In this document: positions 57,513 through 64,000 of the stretch, piece after piece
How positions within the stretch are numbered: position 1 is the first letter of the stretch
How the letters are laid out: every line of letters starts with the position of its first letter
DNA from: Laedolimicola sp934402125
GTDB lineage: Bacteria; Bacillota; Clostridia; Lachnospirales; Lachnospiraceae
Length of the DNA stretch: 64,000 bases
Direction of reading: 5' to 3'
NCBI RefSeq assembly: GCF_052065835.1
Contig: NZ_JBQHTG010000003.1
Location: forward strand, 62,001 to 126,000
The notes under the pieces: model-generated
What the model was told of the DNA's origin: nothing
Databases searched by the model: none
Seen by the model: only the letters and a program-made list of their open reading frames with translations
Program-made: the position numbers and the translations under genes

Positions 57513-58697
57513 ATGGGGATGCCGGAAAGAAATTTGAATTTTGATGAGATCATTCAGCGAAAAGGAACCGATTGTTTAAAATATGATTTTGCGGAAAAAC
57601 GGGGTATGCCCGGGGATGTGCTGCCTCTCTGGGTAGCAGATATGGATTTTAAGACCTCTTCCTATGTGGAGGATGCGGTGATAGAAAGGACAAGACACGG
57701 TATTTTCGGATACAGTGAAGCGCAGGAAGCGTATTTTGACGCATTGGCCGGGTGGATGAGCAGACACCATAATTGGAAGGTTGAGCCGGAGTGGCTCATA
57801 AAAACCCCCGGCGTGGTATTCGCCCTCGCCATGGCGGTAAAAGCCTATACGGAAGTGGGAGACGGTGTTTTGATCCAGCAGCCGGTATACTATCCGTTTT
57901 CGGAGGTGATCAAAGATAACGGAAGAGTGATTGTCAGCAACGATTTATATCTGGGAACAGATAACCGCTATCATATTGACTTTGAAGATTTTGAAAAGAA
58001 AATTGCGGAACACCAGATAAAGCTGTTTATTCTGTGCAGTCCCCATAATCCCACCGGGCGGGTATTTACGAAGGAAGAGCTGACGAAAATGGGGGATATC
58101 TGCTTAAAATATGGAGTGATTGTAGTCAGCGATGAAATTCATAATGATTTTGTGTTTCAGGGAGAGCATACGGTGTTTGCCTCTGTGAAGAAGGAATTTG
58201 CGGATATCTCTGTCACCTGTACCTCTCCAAGCAAAACCTTTAATCTGGCAAGTATGCTGATATCTAACATTTTTATTCCCAACAGAAGGCTGAAACAAAA
58301 ATTCAGACATGAGGTCGACGCGGCGGGAATCAGTCAGCTGAGCGTTTTGGGCTTAGTGGCAACCAGGGCGGCATATGAAAAAGGCGACGAATGGTATGGG
58401 AAAATGATGGCGTATGTGCGGGAGAATATCGAATATGTAAAAAAGTATGTGGAAGAGTATCTGCCGGGCGTAAAGATGATTGATGGAGAAGGAACATATC
58501 TGGTCTGGCTGGATTTCCGGTCAACCGGTATGGATGTGGAAGAGCTTGATCGCAGAATCATATACGATGCAAAGCTATGGCTTGACAGTGGAAAGATATT
58601 CGGAAAAACAGGGGCAGGCTTCCAGCGCATCAACGTTGCGGCGCCCCGGAAAATTGTAGCAGAATGCATGGAAAGAATTCGAAACATTTTAAACTAG
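57513..58697 (+). CDS. MalY/PatB-family aminotransferase-like C-S lyase
   Basis: A 394-residue fold-type I PLP protein. N-terminal RKGTDCLKYDFAEKRGMP and DVLPLWVADMDFKTS, then SPHNPTGRVFTKEEL, VVSDEIHNDFVF and the PLP lysine in SPSKTFNLASM mark the MalY/PatB branch, which cleaves cystathionine or cysteine S-conjugates. ATG 57513 or 57519 may be the start. It is 37 bases after the previous PLP gene and probably co-transcribed with it. Confidence 0.93.
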   Translation: MGMPERNLNFDEIIQRKGTDCLKYDFAEKRGMPGDVLPLWVADMDFKTSSYVEDAVIERTRHGIFGYSEAQEAYFDALAGWMSRHHNWKVEPEWLIKTPGVVFALAMAVKAYTEVGDGVLIQQPVYYPFSEVIKDNGRVIVSNDLYLGTDNRYHIDFEDFEKKIAEHQIKLFILCSPHNPTGRVFTKEELTKMGDICLKYGVIVVSDEIHNDFVFQGEHTVFASVKKEFADISVTCTSPSKTFNLASMLISNIFIPNRRLKQKFRHEVDAAGISQLSVLGLVATRAAYEKGDEWYGKMMAYVRENIEYVKKYVEEYLPGVKMIDGEGTYLVWLDFRSTGMDVEELDRRIIYDAKLWLDSGKIFGKTGAGFQRINVAAPRKIVAECMERIRNILN

Positions 58698-58782
58698 AAT
58701 CTTTGGGATTCCATAAACCATCCGTTTGTAGTAAAATGGTTACCATACAGACCGGAAGTAAAGAAAAGAGGATGGAAAAGGA

Positions 58783-59289
58783 ATGAAAAAAGAGAATTAT
58801 TCGATTGTATTCAGCAGCCTGACAGGCAATACAAAGCTGCTTGCCGATACGATTCATGAGGCGCTGCCGAAGGAGGACTGTGAGTATTTCGGCGTGGGTA
58901 AGGCGGAAGAGCTGCGCTCGGAAGTGATCTATGTGGGTTTCTGGACGGATAAAGGAAGCGCGGATAAGAACACGTTAGAGCTTCTGGGAAAATTGAGAAA
59001 TAAAAAGATTTTCCTGTTCGGAACAGCGGGCTTTGGCGGGAGCGAGGCGTATTATCAGAGTATCCTTGCGAATGTGAGAAAGTCGGTTGACGCCAGCAAC
59101 CGGGTGATTGGTGAGTATATGTGCCAGGGTAAAATGCCGCAGTCCGTGCGGGAACGCTATGTGAAAATGAAAGAGCAGCCGGAGCATCCTGCCAATGTTG
59201 ACGCGCTGATCGAAAATTTTGACCGGGCTCTCTCCCATCCGGATGCGGCGGATTTGGAAAAACTTAGGAATATGGTTACAGAAGGATAG
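58783..59289 (+). CDS. Flavodoxin family protein
   Basis: A 168-residue flavodoxin-like protein. The FMN phosphate loop is FSSLTGNTKLLADTIHEAL near residue 10. The middle strand reads EVIYVGFWTDKGSADKNTLE and the third loop LFGTAGFGGSEAYYQSIL. Likely an FMN electron carrier or a flavodoxin-type reductase subunit. It lies 85 bases after the lyase gene and ends before a strong terminator. The partner enzyme is not evident from the window. Confidence 0.86.
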   Translation: MKKENYSIVFSSLTGNTKLLADTIHEALPKEDCEYFGVGKAEELRSEVIYVGFWTDKGSADKNTLELLGKLRNKKIFLFGTAGFGGSEAYYQSILANVRKSVDASNRVIGEYMCQGKMPQSVRERYVKMKEQPEHPANVDALIENFDRALSHPDAADLEKLRNMVTEG

Positions 59290-59295
59290 ATTTTC

Positions 59296-59326
59296 GCACC
59301 CCCTGTTCAGGGGGTGCATTTTTATA
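59296..59326 (+). terminator. Terminator after the flavodoxin gene
   Basis: A perfect 8-bp stem GCACCCCC / GGGGGTGC with a 6-base loop, followed by ATTTTTATAG. Confidence 0.88.
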
Positions 59327-59377
59327 GTTTTTTTAGATTTAAGTTGTCTACCTTTGGTTTACATAAAGTTAAGCTGT

Positions 59378-59568
59378 ATGGAAGCAGTCCGCGCGGCAGG
59401 CGCCAGGGGCGGCACCGTTATCCGCAGCCGGCGGATCGGAAATGAGGAGGTAACCAGCTTCTGGGGCTTAAGCGTCCAGGAGGAAAAAAGATTGTCCTGA
59501 TTCTTACAGAATCTTCCAATAAAGTGCATCTTATGAAAGGGATTGCGCTTTTGAGTACTTTTTGCTAG
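59378..59568 (+). pseudogene. Remnant of a P-II-like (nitrogen regulatory) protein, frameshifted
   Basis: From ATG 59378 the frame reads MEAVRAAGARGGTVIRSRRI then GNEEVTSFWGLSVQEEK, which looks like the T-loop and second half of a P-II-family protein. At a six-A run (59486-59491) the frame breaks; one base shift gives IVLILTESSNKVHLMKGIAL to a stop at 59566-59568. The N-terminal 50 or so residues are absent and a terminator lies just upstream. It is most likely a decayed gene. Confidence 0.62.
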
Positions 59569-59571
59569 AAT
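59543..59571 (+). promoter_or_regulatory. Promoter of the riboswitch-exchanger transcript
   Basis: TTGCGC at 59543-59548, 17-base spacer, TAGAAT at 59566-59571. A fair match that would place the transcript start just before the riboswitch. Confidence 0.6.
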
Positions 59572-59577
59572 AGAGTC

Positions 59578-59708
59578 GATAAAAGGGAGTAGCTTGCCGA
59601 CAGAGTTCGGTTCACTTCTTCGTCAGGACAGTTATAACAGATAACTCGGAAAGTGATGGAATAGCGAGACTTTTACTGTAGCTGCAGTAGGAGTCTCTTT
59701 TTTTATCC
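59578..59708 (+). ncRNA. Probable yybP-ykoY (Mn2+) riboswitch with terminator
   Basis: The RNA begins with AAAAGGGAGTAGCTTGCC and ends with AATAGCGAGACTTTTAC followed by a terminator stem GAGACT / AGTCTC (59666-59671 and 59692-59697) and eight or more T. The GGGAGUAG start, the CCGACAG segment and the final GCGAGAC are features I know from the yybP-ykoY motif, an Mn2+-sensing ON switch. It lies in the leader of a cation exchanger gene, which fits. The assignment rests on remembered consensus, not on a covariance model. Confidence 0.75.
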
Positions 59709-59750
59709 ATTTCTCCTGCTGTGACAGAAAACAAAGAAAGAGAGGTACGA

Positions 59751-60683
59751 ATGATGTTGTGGCAGGTTATGATTTTACTGGCAGGTTTTCTGTTCCTGGT
59801 GAAGGGAGCGGACTGGTTTGTGGAGGGAGCGGCGTGTATCGCGAAAAAGCTGGGAATTCCGCAGCTGGTGATTGGGCTTACGATTGTGGCCATGGGAACC
59901 AGTATGCCGGAGGCGGCGGTGAGTGTCACGGCGGCCATGCAGCAAAACGCAGGTATCACGGTGGGAAATGTGGTCGGCAGTAATATTTTAAACATTCTGA
60001 TTATACTGGGAATCACGGCAGTAATTACCAATGTGGCGGTCCAGCGTTCTACGCTTCATTATGAGATTCCCTTCATGCTTGCGGTTACGGCGATCCTGCT
60101 GGGATTCGGAATAACCGGCGGCCGGATTACCTTTACGGAGGGCGTGATTTTCTGGATCTTTTTTCTGGCATATCTGGGCTATCTTTTTGTGATGGCCAGA
60201 AAAGAGAATGCCGGGGAAGAGGGAACCGTGAAGGATTTTCCAGTATGGAAATGTCTGTTTCTGATGGTGTTTGGTGGAATTCTGGTTGTGAAGGGCAGCG
60301 ATTTCGCAGTCAGCGGAGCCTCTGCCATTGCCCGTTGCTTCGGAATGAGTGAGCGGTTTATCGGTCTTACCATTGTCGCCCTGGGAACGTCTCTTCCGGA
60401 GCTGGTGACGTCTGTGACGGCAGCGAGACGGGGAAATGCCGGAATCGCCATCGGAAATATCGTCGGCAGCAATATTTTTAATATTCTTTTTGTAATCGGA
60501 ACGGCTGCCCTGATCTGTCCCGTACTCTTTGAACGTAAATTTATCGCAGATACGGTAATCGCCATCGGGGCAGGCGTGGTGCTGTGGCTGGGAACATTCC
60601 GGAACAGGGAATTGAGAAAGCCCTGCGGCATCGTAATGCTCCTGTGCTACGCTGCATATTTCGCATATTTGTGCATTATGTAA
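59751..60683 (+). CDS. CaCA-family cation exchanger (Na+/Ca2+ exchanger-like)
   Basis: A 310-residue membrane protein with about 10 segments made of two homologous halves. Each half has the alpha-repeat: IVAMGTSMPEAAVSVTAAMQ with GNVVGSNILNIL, and IVALGTSLPELVTSVTAARR with GNIVGSNIFNIL. This is the YrbG/CaxA-type exchanger fold, moving Ca2+ or another divalent ion against Na+ or H+. The leader riboswitch suggests that Mn2+ export may be its job here. Start ATG 59751 with AGAGAGG upstream. Confidence 0.93.
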   Translation: MMLWQVMILLAGFLFLVKGADWFVEGAACIAKKLGIPQLVIGLTIVAMGTSMPEAAVSVTAAMQQNAGITVGNVVGSNILNILIILGITAVITNVAVQRSTLHYEIPFMLAVTAILLGFGITGGRITFTEGVIFWIFFLAYLGYLFVMARKENAGEEGTVKDFPVWKCLFLMVFGGILVVKGSDFAVSGASAIARCFGMSERFIGLTIVALGTSLPELVTSVTAARRGNAGIAIGNIVGSNIFNILFVIGTAALICPVLFERKFIADTVIAIGAGVVLWLGTFRNRELRKPCGIVMLLCYAAYFAYLCIM

Positions 60684-60767
60684 GAAAAATCCCCCTTCTT
60701 TTGGGTGGTATGCGGGAGAGGAGTATGATATGATAGGGGCAGTGAATTAAATGTCGGAGGGAAAGAA

Positions 60768-61610
60768 ATGACGAAGAAAAGCATTCTGAAGGAAATTGCG
60801 ATCCTGACCTGGGCGGTTCTGATTATTGCGGTGGGGGTTTATTTCTTTTTGGTGCCAAGCCATACTTCCGTGAGCAGTATTTCCGGTCTTGGTATTGTGC
60901 TGTCCAATTTTGTACCCTTGCCCCTGTCTGTGATTACCATGGTTCTGAATGTGGTGCTCCTGATTATCGGGTTTCTGACCTGCGGGCGGGAATTTGGGGC
61001 AAAAACGGTGTATACCAGTATCATGCTGCCCTTCTTTCTCGGAGTGTTTGAGAAGCTGGTTCCTGATTTCACATCGCTGACCAACAGTCAGGAGCTGGAT
61101 GTGCTCTGCTATATTTTGGTTGTGAGCGTGGGACTCAGCATCTTATTTAACAGGAACGCGTCCTCAGGCGGACTGGACATCGTGGCCAAGATTATGAATA
61201 AATATCTTCATATGGAGCTGGGAAAGGCCATGTCGCTTTCCGGAATGGCGGTAGCGCTTTCAGCCGCTCTGGTGTATGACAAGAAAACGGTGGTACTGAG
61301 TATTCTGGGAACTTATTTTAACGGAATGGTACTGGATCATTTTATTTTTAACCATAATATCAAACGCCGGGTCTGCGTGATTACGGAAAAGGAAGAAGAG
61401 CTGCGTAAATTCATCATAGAGGACTTACACAGCGGAGCAACCATATACGAGGCGATTGGCGCGTACAATATGAAAAAACGCAACGAGATTATCACGATTG
61501 TGGATAAGACAGAGTATCAGAAGCTGATGAATTTTATCAGCCAGATGGATCCGAAGGCGTTTGTGACTGTATATAATGTGTCAAACATGCGGTATCAGCC
61601 CAAACGATGA
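60768..61610 (+). CDS. YitT-family membrane protein
   Basis: A 280-residue protein with five or six hydrophobic segments (ILTWAVLIIAVGVYFFLVP, VITMVLNVVLLIIGFL, VLCYILVVSVGLSILF and a pair after residue 160), the ASSGGLDIVAKIMNK motif, and a soluble C-terminal DUF2179 domain (VCVITEKEEELRKFIIEDLH; GATIYEAIGAYNMKKRNEI). These are DUF161/YitT proteins of unknown function, perhaps transporters. It is followed by the HAD gene after 36 bases. Confidence 0.93.
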   Translation: MTKKSILKEIAILTWAVLIIAVGVYFFLVPSHTSVSSISGLGIVLSNFVPLPLSVITMVLNVVLLIIGFLTCGREFGAKTVYTSIMLPFFLGVFEKLVPDFTSLTNSQELDVLCYILVVSVGLSILFNRNASSGGLDIVAKIMNKYLHMELGKAMSLSGMAVALSAALVYDKKTVVLSILGTYFNGMVLDHFIFNHNIKRRVCVITEKEEELRKFIIEDLHSGATIYEAIGAYNMKKRNEIITIVDKTEYQKLMNFISQMDPKAFVTVYNVSNMRYQPKR

Positions 61611-61646
61611 GGCGTTGCTGTAAATTACGGAAAGGGCAGAAGACAG

Positions 61647-62351
61647 ATGATAAAAGCGATCTTATTTGACGTAGACGATACCTTATATGATTTGTCGCTC
61701 CCGTTTAAAGAGGCTCTTGGGGAGTTCTTTACAGAGGAGAGCATGGAGGCGGAGAAAATCTTCCTGGCCTGCCGGAAATATAACGATATGATTTATTCGC
61801 AGTTTCTAAAGGGCGAAATTTCCAAGGAGGAGCTGTATAGCTATCGGTTGGAACATGCGTTTCAGGATAATGGGAAAATTATAGATACTCCCACGGCGCT
61901 CCGGTTTCAGAAGGTGTATGAAAAAAAGCAGCAGACCATCTGCCTGACGGAGAATATGGAACAGCTTCTGGAAGCCCTGTCGAAGAAAACGATCCTTGGA
62001 ATTATTACAAACGGTCCGGAGGAACATCAGCGAAATAAGATTCGTGCTCTGGATGTGGAACGCTGGATTCCGGTGGGACGGATCTGGATTTCCGGAGCTT
62101 TGGGCATTGCAAAGCCAGAGAAGGGGATTTTTACTCAGGCCCAGGAGAAGCTTGGTTTGGAGCCTGAGGAAATCTGCTATGTAGGTGATTCCTACGGGTA
62201 TGATATGGTGGGAGCCGGAAGCGTGGGCTGGAGAACCGTCTGGTTCAATCACCGGGAGCGCAGGGCAGCGGGAGAGCTAAGACCCGATTACGAGGTCCGG
62301 ACCGAAGCGGATCTGATAGGGCTTCTTATGCGTTTGCCAGAACAATCTTAA
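61647..62351 (+). CDS. HAD-family hydrolase (YjjG-like)
   Basis: A 234-residue HAD hydrolase. Motif I LFDVDDTLYDLS, motif II LGIITNGPEE, motif III lysine in LGIAKPEKGIF, motif IV CYVGDSYGYDMVGA. The cap between motifs I and II is helical, as in YjjG, a house-cleaning pyrimidine 5'-nucleotidase. Its 3' end overlaps the 3' end of the convergent LysR gene by 26 bases. Confidence 0.9.
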   Translation: MIKAILFDVDDTLYDLSLPFKEALGEFFTEESMEAEKIFLACRKYNDMIYSQFLKGEISKEELYSYRLEHAFQDNGKIIDTPTALRFQKVYEKKQQTICLTENMEQLLEALSKKTILGIITNGPEEHQRNKIRALDVERWIPVGRIWISGALGIAKPEKGIFTQAQEKLGLEPEEICYVGDSYGYDMVGAGSVGWRTVWFNHRERRAAGELRPDYEVRTEADLIGLLMRLPEQS

Positions 62352-63267
62352 TAAATTCCGACATACTCCGGGTCAGATATTTGTTGTTCCGGTAGTACAG
62401 GGTCACATTCCGAACCGCATTGGGATCGTCCAGCTTATAATAGATGATAGGCTGATTGGGAGACAGGTTTTTGACGACCGTATCACCCACAAAGGAAGCG
62501 CCCATGCCGTTTTCCGTCAGGTGATAAGTAGTTAGGAGCTGATCCAGCTTCAGAATGGGATTCAGCTTCACGCCGGCGTTCTGACAGATGGCCTCCATAC
62601 GTCTGCGGGTATCGTTGGGCAGACGGAGGGTCACGAAGGGCTCCTCTTTGAATTTTTCCAGAGGAACGCCGGGAAACGCAGGATTTAAGTGTACGTCGCG
62701 CTTGACGTCCTCCCAGGTAAGCTGATACCGGGTGGCCCGCCGGTTGGAGGGGAAGGAAGCCGGAACGGCCAGCAGCAGGTATTCCTTCATGATAACCCGA
62801 TGGCAGTAGATGTCATCGCTGGTGTGAAAATTATCAATTACCATATCCACTTCATTTACCGAGGCCTTCTGGGCCAGCGTCTGGGAATCGGACTCATAGA
62901 GGTTCACCTTGACGTGGGGATAGGCTGCCGAAAACTGTGAGATGTATTTGGGCAGAATATAGGAGGCAAAAAAAGAAGTGGTTCCGATGGACAAGTGTCC
63001 GGTCTTTAATTCGTTCAGATTATCCGTGGAGTAGGCAAATTCGTCCTCCAGATCCATGATTTTTTCCGCAATCCGAATATACTGCTCGCCGTACTCTGTG
63101 AGCTGGATGGGATTGGTGCTCCGGTCGAAAAGAGGAGCCCCGACCTTGGCCTCAATCTTCTTGATCATGGCGCTTAAGGAAGGCTGGGAAATGTAGAGAT
63201 TCTTGGCTGCCTTGGAGAAACTTTGCGTCCTATAGACCTCATAGACATAATTCATACCACTGAACAT
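62326..63267 (-). CDS. LysR-family transcriptional regulator
   Basis: A 313-residue regulator. The N-terminal helix-turn-helix is VYRTQSFSKAAKNLYISQPS with LSAMIKKIEAKVGAPLFDRS; the C-terminal part is the periplasmic-binding-like sensor (GHLSIGTTSFFASYILPKY). It is divergent from the glutamate dehydrogenase gene, and a dyad overlapping that promoter is a likely target, so it may control gdhA in response to nitrogen or carbon state. AGGAGGTTTTT precedes the ATG. Confidence 0.92.
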   Translation of the reverse strand: MFSGMNYVYEVYRTQSFSKAAKNLYISQPSLSAMIKKIEAKVGAPLFDRSTNPIQLTEYGEQYIRIAEKIMDLEDEFAYSTDNLNELKTGHLSIGTTSFFASYILPKYISQFSAAYPHVKVNLYESDSQTLAQKASVNEVDMVIDNFHTSDDIYCHRVIMKEYLLLAVPASFPSNRRATRYQLTWEDVKRDVHLNPAFPGVPLEKFKEEPFVTLRLPNDTRRRMEAICQNAGVKLNPILKLDQLLTTYHLTENGMGASFVGDTVVKNLSPNQPIIYYKLDDPNAVRNVTLYYRNNKYLTRSMSEFIKIVLANA

Positions 63268-63301
63268 AAAAACCTCCTGTTAATTATATAACGATTTCTG
63301 G

Positions 63302-63326
63302 AAAGCCCGATAGAACGGGCTTTTTT
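63302..63326 (+). terminator. Hairpin with T run in the LysR-gdhA spacer
   Basis: AAAGCCCG (63302-63309) / CGGGCTTT (63316-63323) with a 6-base loop and TTTTTT on the plus strand. It may stop plus-strand read-through arriving from the HAD gene through the LysR gene. Confidence 0.65.
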
Positions 63327-63381
63327 AGCGTATAAGCATCTAAATATATAGATAAATAACTATAACGTACATATAAATATA

Positions 63382-63415
63382 GATATTTGATAATATCATA
63401 CCGCAATTTTATAAT
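63382..63415 (+). promoter_or_regulatory. gdhA promoter with LysR-type dyad over the -35 box
   Basis: TTGATA at 63387-63392, 17-base spacer, TATAAT at 63410-63415. The dyad GATATT-TGAT-AATATC (63382-63397) covers the -35 box. Confidence 0.7.
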
Positions 63416-63486
63416 AAATACAAGGAGAAGGAAATTTATATTTGCAACGGAAAAATTTTGGGGTAAAATAGAAAGGAGAAACCAAT

Positions 63487-64000
63487 ATGGCATACAATCC
63501 CTATGATAATGTATTGAAGGTTATGGACGAGGCGGCACAGATTTTGGGCTACAGTGAGAGCGATATCGAACCGCTGAAGTATCCGGAGCGCGAGCTGAAG
63601 GTATCGGTTCCGGTGGTTATGGACGACGGAAGCACCCGCGTATTTGAGGGCTACCGTATCCAGCATTCCACCTCCAGAGGACCGGCCAAGGGCGGTATCC
63701 GTTTCCATCCGGCAGTAAACAACGACGAGGTAAAGGCTCTGGCAGCATGGATGACCTTTAAGTGCGCAGTTGTTAATATTCCGTTTGGCGGCGGCAAGGG
63801 CGGCGTTGTCTGCGATCCCCGTCAGCTTTCCGAGCGGGAGCTCCGCGCGGTTACCAGAAGATTTACCGCAGCTATCATGCCGCTGATCGGACCGGAACAG
63901 GATATCCCGGCACCGGACGTAGGAAGTAACGCAACCGTAATGGGTTGGATGATGGACACTTACAGTATGCTGAAGGGACACTGCGTACACGGCGTAGTAA
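63487..64000 (+). CDS. gdhA: Glutamate dehydrogenase, 3' end outside window
   Basis: The first 171 codons of a Glu/Leu/Phe/Val dehydrogenase. N-terminus MAYNPYDNVLKVMDEAAQIL, then HSTSRGPAKGGIRFHPAVNN and the catalytic-lysine region MTFKCAVVNIPFGGGKGGV. GPEQDIPAPDVGSNATVMGW follows. It is of the NAD-dependent catabolic type common in Clostridia (the cofactor is inferred, not seen). It converts glutamate to 2-oxoglutarate and ammonia. GAAAGGAG lies 9 bases before the ATG. Confidence 0.95.
   Translation, partial: MAYNPYDNVLKVMDEAAQILGYSESDIEPLKYPERELKVSVPVVMDDGSTRVFEGYRIQHSTSRGPAKGGIRFHPAVNNDEVKALAAWMTFKCAVVNIPFGGGKGGVVCDPRQLSERELRAVTRRFTAAIMPLIGPEQDIPAPDVGSNATVMGWMMDTYSMLKGHCVHGVV

Noticed and set aside
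1..64000. CRISPR arrays
   Set aside because: No set of evenly spaced repeats with unique spacers was seen anywhere in the window; short repeats found are operators or scars.

Overview
The window looks like a low-to-mid GC Clostridia chromosome segment, most likely Lachnospiraceae. The evidence is AGGAGG-type ribosome binding sites throughout, a CotH-family spore-coat-type protein, DeoR/GntR-controlled sugar operons, a Firmicutes-type S12 protein with an N-terminal extension, and Tn4451-like and tyrosine-integrase mobilizable elements. No 16S gene or other species marker is present, so this placement is an inference.

Region by region. 1-1.1 kb: the 3' part of a CtpA-type S41 protease gene. 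1.4-8.5 kb: an L-ascorbate (ula) operon with lactonase UlaG, PTS components IIA, IIC and IIB, a DeoR-family regulator, an unassigned FG-GAP-like protein, the UlaE 3-epimerase and the UlaF 4-epimerase. The decarboxylase UlaD, which the textbook pathway needs, is not in the operon. 8.5-16.9 kb: a nitroreductase, then a catabolic island I cannot assign to a substrate. It holds an FGGY kinase missing its N-terminal half, two tandem DeoC-like aldolases, a GntR/UTRA regulator, a VOC protein, a shikimate-dehydrogenase-like protein, a cupin phosphoglucose isomerase, a phosphotriesterase-family hydrolase, a KDPG-type aldolase and a frameshifted 2-hydroxyacid dehydrogenase. No transporter is left in it. 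17-30 kb: mostly core genes (enolase, CotH-like protein, YigZ/IMPACT protein, PBP1A, HAD phosphatase, MATE transporter, a CobW-type GTPase gene broken by one stop codon, dihydrolipoamide dehydrogenase, MBL hydrolase). 30-35 kb: the str operon rpsL-rpsG-fusA-tuf with strong promoters and an unusually structured rpsL-rpsG spacer.

35.2 to about 52.3 kb: nested mobile DNA. An outer element (XRE repressor, excisionase, tyrosine integrase, MobL relaxase, second XRE gene) carries an inner Tn4451-like mobilizable element of 12,688 bp (37035-49722) inserted in its integrase gene. Joining the two integrase halves at the shared GT restores an exact 363-codon frame. The inner element has a large serine recombinase, KilA-N protein, sigma-like protein, TnpW, DUF3847-like protein, an oriT with a MOBQ-type nick core, and a MobA relaxase whose 3' end is overprinted by two coiled-coil genes. 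Its cargo includes an ABC-F protein and an AviRa-like 23S rRNA methyltransferase, both of ribosome-protecting families.

52.3-56.2 kb: a worn accessory strip (ACT protein, flavodoxin, frameshifted PAP2, XRE membrane protein, FMN-reductase remnant, two GNAT genes between recombination scars). 56.3-64 kb: two PLP C-S lyases, a flavodoxin, a P-II-like remnant, a probable yybP-ykoY (Mn2+) riboswitch ahead of a CaCA cation exchanger, a YitT protein, a HAD hydrolase, a LysR regulator and the divergent 5' part of glutamate dehydrogenase.
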